64,000 nucleotides of DNA from Rhabditoides inermis (taxonomy: Eukaryota > Nematoda > Chromadorea > Rhabditida > Rhabditidae), in the NCBI GenBank assembly GCA_963966185.1, contig CAWZYM010000247.1, positions 55,001-119,000 of the forward strand. The letters run 5' to 3'. How positions within the stretch are numbered: position 1 is the first letter of the stretch; each line of letters starts with the position of its first letter. Position numbers and translations under genes: made by a program. Of this stretch, positions 39,001 to 50,341 are shown piece by piece. Below the pieces are notes generated by a model, which saw only the letters and a list, made by a program, of their open reading frames with translations, made no database searches and was not told the DNA's origin.

Positions 39001-41828
39001 AAACGAATAGGCTCACCTTTCCGGATCCCTCCATGGCGTGAGTGCCGGAGAGGAGGATGGGATCGGTGTCGGGCGACTTCTTGATCAGATCGGACTCTCC
39101 GGTCAGCGACGACTCGTCAATCTTCAGGTCATTCGACTGCAGCAGGATACCGTCCGCCGGCATGAGATCACCTAAACGTCAGTTGTCGATGATATTGCTT
39201 GGAATTTTTTTTGATTAATCATTAATTATTTTTGAGACAACACCGGGTTTCTGAATAATAAACCATACAAATTACACCAACCATATTTGACTCGCGCGAT
39301 GTCACCCACGACGAGCTCTGATACTATGACGTCTATCGGCTCTCCTCCTCGGATCACCGAGAAGCGGTGCTCGGTCTCGATCTTCGATTGCAGACCTGCA
39401 AACAAACACTTCTTGTCAGCTGTTCAGTGTTCAAACCCCGTATGACGGAGCGTCGAAATTGGATGCAAGCAGCAGTGTGTGCGCCAAATCCGCAATCCGG
39501 CTGTCGAGCCACCGATAATCGCCAGATCTCGCTACTTGTTTACAGTAAGCGGTATGAGATCGCGATCGGTCATCAACATCACAAAGAAAAAGAAAATACG
39601 AGGATGATGTTACTGGTAATACGATGATGGTGTTACAGGATCTGTGTAATATATTGCAATCAAACCCACGAGTGGAAGCGAATATATACTAATTTATGTG
39701 AAGTAAAAAAATAAAACCACTTTGCATCGAGTGGATGAAGCTCTGACGCACCCCTGAACTGCTTCTCCTTGCTCCAGTCGTTGAGGGCGGTGACCATGAC
39801 GACGACGATTACTGCCAGAAGGATGGCAGCGCCCTCGATCCACCCAGCCTCCTTCTCGTTCGCGTCGTGCGACGCTGGAATCGTCAACCTCTTTTGATGC
39901 TCCGTCACTCATCACCATCAGTTTTTTCCCCGGGGTTTTTGCTTTCCTTTTTCCTTTAGTCGTCTTTTTGTCAATCTGCTCAGTATCACGGTGTTTTTAT
40001 CGCGTCTGATGGCAATTTCATTAGTCGTCTGACCTAACTTGTTGTTTTCACCTTTGAAGCGTTATCGCAAACAGGAGCGTTGGATTAGAGGATTATGTTT
40101 TCGTTCTTCTCTCTTCTCATATATCCCCAGACGCTACTGCAAGCCGTCGTTTCTCACCCACACACATGACCATTATCGCTCGGTGAGCCTGGGGGTGATT
40201 GGCACACACACATTCCTTCGCTTTCTCTCTTCCACTCTCCCTCTTTCCCTTGCTTCTTTTCTATTTCGTTTTCTCTTTCTATGCATCTCTCCACTTTCCA
40301 CCTCTAACTCTCTTTCTCTCACACACAGGGCGCAGAGCCAGCGCCCCGTCTAAGGAATTCCACCGACAATTTGGAGTAACGTAGGTAGGTGTGGAAAGTT
40401 GGAGGTATACGCCGCACTCACTGTCTTAACGATACTCAAAACTCTGTTCTCTGATAGGGTAGTTGTTTATGCATGATTGTGAAAACATCTGCAGCTGACA
40501 TCTTCTCTCGCAAACAGCTTGTGGGTAATTGACAGAAGAGGCTAGTGTGACTAGAAAAACAACAGTGACTGGGCTTGGTGACAAAATATTAATAAAAAAT
40601 GACAAAATGTTTTTTTTAATCCAGGTACGTTTACCTACCTGTTGAGTCAACCGGGGGAGAGTAGAACGAGAGTGCAAGCGAGACGATTGCAGACACAAGA
40701 AGAATGATGAGTGTGATGTCCTAAACAATAGTCTATCGACCAATTCCATTTATTTCTATTCAGGGGGATAGTTGAATGCGCAGAGTACAGGAATGAAGGT
40801 ACTCATTTAATCTTGCTCCATCTATATACTCTCAAACGCGCTTGGTCGATTGCCGTGGCAACTTCAGGGATTCGAGATCATTTTCACTGACCGTCCGGTG
40901 TGGGTACCGCACAGAGAACGAGCGTTTTGTATGAAACTGTATGTACGTATGCTTTGAAAGTTGTGTGCCAAGAAGCAGAGGGATTGTGATACGCCGTTTG
41001 TCAGACTGAACAGTATCAATATGTGTGTCTCCAACAAAGAAAGAAGCGTGTATTTTTTCCGGTTGATGATTGCGTAATAGTGAAAGATGGGCGCACTTCA
41101 CGCATGTTTTGTTCTCACCTGAATGGCTTCCCAGCAGAGGCGAAGGAATGATTTGCTGGGCGCCGGCGGGATCTCGTTCTTGCCGAACGCGCGTTGCCGC
41201 GCGGCAAGTTCAGTTTGTGTGTTCGGCAGACCGTTTACCGGATCCACCTGCAACAAGTTGGTCGTATTCGCCAAGTCATTTTTCCTCTAGCGTGTTCCCC
41301 CGATTATTCAATCATGCTCTTACCTTGAGCTTCTGACAGATTCCCTCCACGCCTCCGTACTCCTTTTCCACCTGCAATATCGGATCTTGTAACAATTCAG
41401 ATGTTTCGTGTTAACTGGATAGCGGCTTTTCCTCTTCACTTATTCCTATCTCACACTTGCGTGCAAACTGAAAATTGAAAATTTGCACACGCGTGTTCGC
41501 ACCCACAAATTGCGTTGGCGTGTTGCAAATTGAAAAGTTTTTTTGCGTCGTTTTCTTCCACACTATACTGTTATTAATCTTGTTAGGATAATGTTTGTCA
41601 CGCGATCTCTTTGCTAAGCGACACTACAAAAACATGAACTTGGAAGTCTTGAAAAGTCCGCGAGTGCGGACACAACGGAAGTGCATTGAAAATTTGTCCT
41701 GTTTGGAAAAGCAGTGTTTCGAAGAGAGGGCGAATGTTTGTGCGTACCTTCTGTTGTGCCTCTGAGCCTCGCGTCTCCATGAGAGCTCGCAGCTCGGCGA
41801 GAGAGCAGCCATATTCAGAAGCCGGCAT
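33071..41828 (-). CDS. Plasma-membrane calcium-transporting ATPase (PMCA, P2B type)
   Basis: ATP-driven export of Ca2+ across the plasma membrane. Coding exons: 41748-41828, 41324-41371, 41119-41247, 40639-40720, 39752-39874, 39282-39395, 39017-39171, 38784-38886, 38034-38174, 37904-37989, 37436-37555, 36898-37030, 36550-36695, 35894-35995, 35631-35737, 35417-35585, 35292-35375, 35051-35226, 34125-34905, 33938-34029, 33741-33813, 33500-33700, 33071-33229. They total 3405 bases, 1134 aa, with all phases matching. Motifs: TGES about 216-219; PEGLP about 377-381 in helix 4; the phosphorylation site DKTGT about 420-424; KGASE about 548; [11 protein letters not shown] about 754-764. The C-terminus has a calmodulin-binding segment ([15 protein letters not shown], then MRVVRAF), the hallmark of PMCA rather than SERCA. 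The first exon begins at 41850 after TTTCAG, 22 bases before the ATG, fitting trans-splicing or an alternative upstream exon. Confidence 0.97.
36450..36512 (+). other. Conserved hairpin motif, copy B (partner at 6211-6262)
   Basis: CCCTAGG is followed by a perfect 7-bp stem (36476-36482 with 36490-36496), a 7-base loop GTGCAAG, then CTACTTATTGGGGGG. TAG before the stem can also pair with CTA after it, leaving one bulged G. It lies in a calcium ATPase intron, about 40 bases from the donor of exon 36550-36695. Confidence 0.4.
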
Positions 41829-42432
41829 CCCGGCTGCAAGGTGCGACGCCTGAAACAACAACACGTGAGAAAATCATAATAATTAACACAATAGCATGTA
41901 TATTCCACGAAAACTGGTCAGTTGCATACAAACTTTCGAAGCACTTTTCGTAAATGCCTTCGAGAATCTTTTCGAATTCGTTGCCAACCTTATGATGATC
42001 TTTCTACGAAAAGACTGACTTCTTAGAAAGTCTTTCAATTAGCGAATAGCGCGATATAAGCGAGGCGAAAAACAACAAAGAGCGTGGTGTGACTGATTCA
42101 TACTTAGTTCATTATCATCTCCCTTTTGTTTGTCAGAGCCGATGTGAAACACAGCCATGACACACGGAAAGGTCGCACTGATCATTCACTGCCATAATCG
42201 ATACGTACGGGACTAAAAAGTATAACAGGTGAGAGAGGAGAGGAACAGAGAAGAGAAGGAAAGAGAGATGTGTATAGAGAGAGGTATGGCGCATGAACCG
42301 TGAGTGAATGACTGATTTCGATTGATCGCGTACACAGAATGTGGCGGTTTTACGACTGTAACAGATATATAAACTGGGATAATAGTCGAGCAGATAGGTA
42401 ATGCGGGTAAGGGGCGCGAAAATCGAGGAGAG

Positions 42433-42435
<3 letters not shown>

Positions 42436-42512
<77 letters not shown>
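42436..42512. repeat. (GA)n microsatellite
   Basis: A pure GA run of about 77 bases, among the longest uninterrupted tracts in the window. Confidence 0.97.
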
Positions 42513-42517
<5 letters not shown>

Positions 42518-43842
42518 GGGGGAGATAAAGGTCATCTGTTGATTGATTGCGCGAAACCGACGCGCGGGCCGCGTCAGTGGCGTCGAGTCGAGACCAATTA
42601 GGACGTAATACGAAAAAAGAGATTGGAAAGGAATCGGGAAAAGGCTGAGTGCCACCAGCACCCGCGGGAAACGCCGTGCTTGTGAGAATTGCTGACATAC
42701 CTCGCTTTCTCTCACCACTCTAAGCAGACTACGACTCTATGGGAAACGATGTGTGGTGATTTTGTAGCGAATAATCCGTGGGAGAGACGATCATGCATAT
42801 GAGAGCTCGCGCCGCCCAAAAGAGGAATTCTAGCGGCTTGAAATGCAATCCGCGTAGATCATAAAGTACATACATTAGTATGAAATCAAGCACAAAATAT
42901 CCTAGCGTTTTCTCTGTCCGAGTGATACGGGAAAGAGAGGGAGAGAAAAAGAGAGAGGCTAGTAACACATAATCGCTTCCGGTGATATTCACGAATAGCC
43001 GGAGAGAGTGTGCGGAAGCGAGAGGCCGAGATAGTGATACGCACGAGGCAGAGAGGTGAGGTGAGAGGGAGTAGAGATAGTGCGGCATACCGGAAATCCG
43101 TCGACGAGTGAGCAACACCCTGCCACTCATAACCACTGTGGCATACTCTCCACTATGTCTCACTGACTAGGTTCCTTGTAGGGACATAGTACCATTAATA
43201 TAAACGCTCGCAGCTGGCAGAAAAACAAATTGGATAGCTATATCGTGTGAGTGTTTATTTGTACACAAAGCTACAGTACTGTTATTGACAACTGGAAAAA
43301 ACGAGGCAGTTCGCAGGCGCGCTTTGGACAATTTCGGCATGCACGCGCGTTTTCTAAAGAGGCATATTCTATTCACATCGAGAGTAGGCGGCGAGTCAGG
43401 GAAATGGCATTGACTTGCCACAGACCACGACGACAAATCGGAGACATCGCGACAACTACTATGCCACTAACGAACACTCAAAAGAATACGTAAAAGCAGG
43501 CAGGGGAAACGCAGAGAGGAAATGAATAGCTGGTATGCAGAGAGCACAGAACTGTATGTGCATATTCCCACTCGGGCGGAAAAAAAGAGAGGAAGAGAAT
43601 CAATACACGGCAATTGCAATAAGCGAGAGTGAGTGAATGTGAGAGTGAGAGAAAGAGAGAAAGAAACAAGAAGGTGAGGGCGGTTCCTCACTATTTCAAA
43701 GAGTCTACAGGCAGATGAGGATACAGAGGTATGTGGGTGTGGGTGTGAACTAATTGTGTAGCAACTGTGAAAAGGTGACATGCGACACGGGGTGAGCAGA
43801 ACAGAGTCAGTGGCCAGAGGATACGGGTCTATCTTCTTATTA

Positions 43843-43869
43843 GGAGAGAGAGAGAGAGAGAGAGAGAGA
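43843..43869. repeat. (GA)n microsatellite
   Basis: A GA run of about 27 bases. Confidence 0.95.
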
Positions 43870-43958
43870 TGCGATAATCCCGCTAGTTAAGTGACTGTGG
43901 CAAGAAGGCGAGACAACAGTGATCGATACATCTGGGATATATGGCATCGCGAATACAC

Positions 43959-44002
43959 GAGAGAGGGAGAGAGAGAAAGAAAGAAAGAGAGAGAGAGAGA
44001 GG

Positions 44003-44055
<53 letters not shown>
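43959..44055. repeat. (GA)n microsatellite, interrupted
   Basis: About 97 bases of GA repeat with AAAG and GGGA interruptions. Confidence 0.95.
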
Positions 44056-44059
<4 letters not shown>

Positions 44060-44989
44060 GGGGAGAAATACTGTACGCTGTGTTTCAATATCGCACTGGC
44101 AGTGATAGCGGAACGGGTTAGCGACCGCTCGTCTTATAGGCCGCTCCCGCACTCGCTTTCGCTGACGCCTGAAAATTTGCATAACTCGCGCATGCCTGCG
44201 TCATTCGCTGCCAGAAATAGGGTTTGCCCAATCGCAGCGGAATAAAAAGTATATGCGCATAAGACCACTTTTCGCAACTGTGAGTACGGGTAGCGAGCGG
44301 TGCATAGCGGGCGAATGGGTGCGATGGACACACCAAGGGTCGACGCGTGTTACAGTGTCGAGACAGGTGGTGAGAAGAAAAAGAAGAAGGTGAAGGAGAA
44401 ACCAGTATCGAATCAGCAATCAACGCGCGTCCTCGTCTGAATTCGACAATCACGAAGTGACTGTGTGTGTTGACCGAGGTGATTGGGCCAACCACCGGAG
44501 ACACCGAACCGCCCCAGGGGTTCGCTGTCTCTCTCTCTCTAATTCTCTCCAGGGCGGGGTCTTGTTCTTTCTCTCTCCTCCTGTCTCTTTCTCTCTTTCT
44601 CGCGCTCTCTCGTGGTAGCTAATCGAGCGGCACGGCGAAAGACCTGCGGCCTTCTCTCTCTCTTCTCTCTTCTCTCTTCTCTCGCAGCTGCTTCAAGAAA
44701 GGAGTGCACACCGGAAGCGTGAGCACTAAGAAGCATGGCAATGACTATATTTCCGTGTTCTTTTCTCAAACAGGAGTAAGTGGGAGTAATTGAATGTCGA
44801 ATGGTCGGGCGGCAGACGTATTGTAACAGTCGAGACAAGAAAGTACACTGGCCGAGAATTGTTTTCTCTTTCACTCGCAACCCTTCACAACACTTCGATA
44901 ATGGAAGAGCGAGCGGCAACAGAGTAAATTGCATTTTCGGATTGATAATGCGTTTATGTGTTTGTGAGGGGACTGTTGAGAATAAAAGC

Positions 44990-44991
<2 letters not shown>

Positions 44992-45025
<34 letters not shown>
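44992..45025. repeat. (GA)n microsatellite
   Basis: A GA run of about 34 bases. Confidence 0.95.
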
Positions 45026-45028
<3 letters not shown>

Positions 45029-46135
45029 GTTATTGCCAACTATCGGTGGGTCGTCGTGGTCGTCTTCTGTCTGCTTTCATTACATAATTGCATGAGAGAA
45101 GAAAGAGGCAATTTTGTTGCAGTCAACTTTTAATGAGTGCGTGTGTCATCATCTCCAGGCGACACTTTTTCGTCGTCGCTCTTCCCAAATGGAATATTCG
45201 TTTCAACGTTTTTCCACGACTTCGTCTCCCCCCATAATTCGGTATTGCAGGAGAGCCTTCCGTTTCTCATTTCCCGCGCACAAATCATAATCAGGAAATT
45301 GCTATGTATTAGGGAGGTGGAATGAGGAAATGACGCAATGATGTCCAAGACGGACGCGGCGAAAAAGGCGAGAGAAGGGCAGTAAACAGAAACAGGGCTG
45401 GCGGCTGGATGGATGGATGGATGGAAATAGTCGCCGGTTCGGGGGGAGCAGATGAGCTGATTAGACTCGCTGCAAACAATAGAGGGAAGGAGAGAAAGCG
45501 CGCCACCCGGAGGGCGAATCATTGTCCCATCACCACAGGGACGCCGATTTCGAGTTTTAGAGATTCGTAAGATAAGAGAGTACTTTATAAATCAGGAGTC
45601 TGCTCCGCCGTGAATAACATGACTTGTTATGATGTGACACGTGAGACGTGAATTGATATGGTCGTCGTTACTAATCGTTAACAAATATCAACTGATGACA
45701 GTGTGATGACTGCATACTGTTTAGGGGACTGAATTGATCCTACGTTAAGACTCCCAAAAAACTACGTTCTAAGTGTTTCAGCTTGTTCATTTATGTGTTC
45801 TTTCGTTCTGTGGTTTTGTTTGTCTGCGAAGAGTATAAATCCTGGATTACCGCACTACTCGGGCCACAATCGCACGCATCATAACGTCATAGCGATAACG
45901 ATGATTGTTTTCCGGCACCTACTCATATTGATAGCTTTATCACAGACAAAGCACACACACATCCATACACACACTGGCGGGGCTCGAGTAAAATGTACAT
46001 AGCTGACTATGTATGCGGCAAGACGTCGTCAGTGTTACTAGACCAGATGAATAGTAAGAAGGTAAAAAGAGATAGGGGCGACGTTATGCGATTCCGATGA
46101 GCAGGCGGGGATACGAATAGACTGCCTAGTCTACT

Positions 46136-47481
46136 CTACACGTGTTTGATGCTGGAGGCGCGCGAGTGGCGCGAAGTCGCGTCCACGAACTGAAGGTCGT
46201 CCTGAAAACGCGTTGAGTGTGGAAAGTTTGAACTGATGCTGCCGGGTTTGTGTTCTGCACATTTCAACCACTGTCAAACTCCAACCACTGTCATTCCTCA
46301 TAAGACTATGATGCTACTCCGAGTGGTGCACACTACAGGGAGAGTGTCGTCTACCGACTAGGATTACCCTGTCTCTGCCCACTGTCACACCGTCTCGAGG
46401 AGGGAGCGTCGCTCGTCTGGCACGGCGAGTGACTGCGCGGCGGCGGCGGCGAGTGTGTGGTTGGTGTTGTGTGCGTGGTGTGCCTGCACTGCCGACGGGT
46501 ACGGCAGAGTGGGCGGATAGGGCAGCTGCTCCGACATCGTACGCTTCACTACGCCCTGCAACACGTACACTCCGAACAGTCAAGTGGTGACCACCAGTCG
46601 TACACCACTCAACAAATCTCTGCGATTAGACGATTAATGTGAATGTGGTTGCTTTTTTTGTCAGATACATACACTGATTACCCATAATGCTGGTTTCCGG
46701 ACAAGTTGAGATGAATGCATTTTTTTTAATTAAGCTAAGTGCATTCGCAGGGCACTTGACGTAATGAACCCATTGTGCTAGTAACAACTTGAATCGAAAT
46801 AGAAAGAACTACAGCATGATGAGAAAGTTATTTTTTTAAACCATGATAAAGCGACCGTTTTGTTCGTGAAGTCGAAATCCGTTAAATAATAAAATGGCGA
46901 ACAACGCCATTGCGTATTCTCAAAGTGATGTGATACAAAAATAAAACAAGAATCAGCTTTTTTCACGAACATGTTTCGTCAATGTGGAGTCACATTTCAC
47001 TAACTACTTCCCCCACAATGTACTGTCAATAAATGTGTCGAAATGTTGACGATTCTCATTTTCTCACCTTCTCAATGTCATTCAGAGGAATATCCTGCAA
47101 CGCGCCTGGATTCGTCTCATTGAGGGCATCTGGAAACATCGGTAAAAAATGGAGCGTGCCACATCAAGCAGCTTGTCAATTACACGTTTATAGCATCGTT
47201 TGCCAACACGGACACACCGTTTTTACCCTCGTTTTCCCTTTCTCTCTCCCCTTCTTATCGACTCACAGATGTCCTCTCTAATTTGTCGAATCAGCTCGTC
47301 GCTGTCTGCTTCTAGCAGCGACTCCTGCAAACATGGTGGGGTGTTTTGCAGCGTTGTCTTGGCGATGATACGGTAATTCTCACGACGCACACCTTGGTGA
47401 GGTGGTGGATGATGCCGGCTCCAAAAGAATCGCCCAGAACGTTCACACTCGTGCGAATACGGTCTCTGAATAAGGAGGGTC

Positions 47482-47531
<50 letters not shown>

Positions 47532-48889
47532 AAAGACTGAAAGACTATAACAAAAATCTAGGTGGCGGAAGACTTCCCACGGTTTGTAGCCTGATTGTGA
47601 TAGCGCTATTTCACGATTCCGGAAAAACAGCAGCGAAACGTCTTCTACGAGTCTCTTTCTCGTTATAGGGACTGACCAAAGTAAGTTGTTATAAGTTGAA
47701 GTGAGATGGATAGGAAGAGAAAATGAAAGACAGAAAGAGAAGTGAACTGACAGCAGCCAGTCAACAGTGAGCAGGAGTGAAAGGTCCTTAGCGGGAAGGC
47801 CTACGGTAGTGAGGACGATGACAATCGTGTCGAGACCAGCTGGAACCGAGCCGGACCCAATCGATGCGACAGTCGTTGTGACACTGCAATTGATGAAAAA
47901 TGTAGATATTTAGAGATACGTTAGTTGCAAAAAGCAGAATAATTATTCACTGCTGTTTCTACTTTCGTTTGTGTGGTGGTGTTGCTGAAAGTGTTAAGGA
48001 AACACTGTGTAGACATTTTTTGTAAGAGAGAAACAGTTGTTTTTTTCATGTCATGAGTCAGTTAATCACTACACGGACAAATCCTGTCTGATTCCATGGT
48101 ATCTTTTTTCTCGAATCCCATCTGCATCTCTTCCATCTTTGTTCCCTGTTCGTCTCTTCCTATTTTCCCTCTGTAGTCTTTCTTTTCTATTCGCTCTGTT
48201 TCTTAACTCCTCAAGAAAGCGAAGTTGAGACAAAATATATACTACCAAAATACGTATTTTACATCCAACAATAAATAAAGTACAACTTTCCGTTTGAGCG
48301 GACTAGAATCGTAATCAAGATGCTGACCGACGTCAATTAAAAAATTAAGAATATGCGTGACTTGACGTGCACTTGCTCACCTGATGGTGAGTAGTTCCAT
48401 GATGGACAGCTTCACATTGTGCAGCTGCGCGATGAAGATGACCGCCACAGCCTCGTATAGCGCTGTGCCGTCCTGTAACCACGTTTCGTACAATTCGCAT
48501 TCTCTGAGTATGGCGGATCTCGAGCATGATAGAGTGTGGTGTGAACAAAGAACCGCCGACTAGTGCATAGTTTGTGTTATCATCGAGCCGCATGCGTTTC
48601 GATGTTCCGTCCTAATTAGAAACTGATTTCCCCAGATAGTAGGGTAATATCGAAACAACTAATATATGTCGCACGTAAGTGGAGAAAATAGCGATTGTGA
48701 GAATCATATTGTGAGTTTGATTAGAACAAAAGTAGTAGTTGTGTTCTGAACCAAGGTGTCTCGAGACTATATCTATATGTACCAATCACAAGCAACTTTT
48801 TTCTCAAACGTACACTATTTTTTGTGAAGGGAATATGAAATGAACAGAAAGTGATAAGAAGGGAGAGAGTTTGGAAAGTTAGAGAGAGG

Positions 48890-48935
<46 letters not shown>

Positions 48936-49930
48936 AAGAGAGATGCGTACCATGGTGATGGTGGCTCCGAGTGGTAGTACGAACCGCGTGACTCGCCGGT
49001 CGATTTTCAAGTTCTCCTCCAGACAGCGGAATGTGACTGGTAGGGTGGCGCCGCTGAAACCATCAACTTACTTATTCACATATAGCCTGCGCCAAAGGCA
49101 TAGTTTTCGGTCTACCTCGCTTGCAGTTCGAAGCACGGTGCGATAACCGTCTGCCACTCTTGGTTCGCGCGCTATTGCCGAGAGCTGACTCTCCGTCCTC
49201 TGATCTACCCCACCGCGCGCAACTTATTGCGAGCATAGAACTAAACTATGATGACTCTTTGAATAGACCTCATGATGCCTAAAAAAACCTTGATATTTAC
49301 TATTCTGGATGTTGGTGTGTAAACGTGTAGTGTTGTGATTTGTAATCAGTGTCTACATCTGATCTATGTAGATGTCGCATACAGCAGTGCGCAAGAAGTT
49401 CCTTGACTGCTCGACGGGTCACTCAACTCTCCGATTTCCCCTGCCTCTCTCACCTGGACGCTGTTCCGAACGCAGTGGCCAGTGCCTGCAGGATACCTGT
49501 CATGAACTGGAACGGGCTCTTCCTGAAACAACAGCTTTCGTCTTCATCTGTTCGTAGTTTGTTATATGTTTTGAGCGGGAACTTTCTAGCTATATTGTGA
49601 AAACCCTGAACGTGATGTGCGTGGAGAATAATAGTTATTAAAAGCTAGTTATTTTTAGCGCACGAATGAAACCCTATACGTAGTATGGTGATTTTCATCC
49701 ATCAAAAACTTGGGTCAAGATATTAGTCAGTTTAAAATAGAAACAAGTTTCGAGAAGGTGTGTTTTCGAAACCTTCTCCCCATCCTTACTAACATAGTTG
49801 TTTTTTCGACGTTCTAGTTTTTAAAACGCGTGATATTAACCGCTTCCGGCTCACCTCGTCACGATGGCGTAGAGAAGAGGCAGTGTGAGCAGACTGTGGA
49901 TCATCAGACCGCAGATCACCGTCACCACGT

Positions 49931-49989
<59 letters not shown>

Positions 49990-50198
49990 TTCTCTTTTCC
50001 ATGGAGCACCACATATACATGAGAGGTGGAATCTATGGCGAAATTGTAGTGTTTTCCAGTGACACATGTGGTGCTGCACAACTCTACACTCACATAGCGA
50101 GTGCTTGCGCCGTCTCACTCAGGTTGTCGATGTCGACAATGTTCTTGCAGACGAGCGACAGAATGCCGATTGGATAACACCTGAGAAGGTTGGGGAAA

Positions 50199-50264
<66 letters not shown>

Positions 50265-50298
50265 CTCTACTCTCTACTCTCTACTCTCTACTCTCTCT

Positions 50299-50341
<43 letters not shown>

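Larger units (their letters stand above)
41851..46135. other. Gene-poor region upstream of the calcium ATPase, rich in GA repeats
   Basis: This should include the calcium ATPase promoter and any alternative 5' exons. I see no exon that joins in phase to the ATPase, and no other gene. GA tracts at 42436, 43843, 43959 and 44992 are listed separately. Most open frames here come from those tracts. Confidence 0.5.

Noticed and set aside
44530..44700. CT-rich blocks as a possible promoter element
   Set aside because: They are imperfect microsatellite sequence like many others in the window; nothing specific to transcription is visible.
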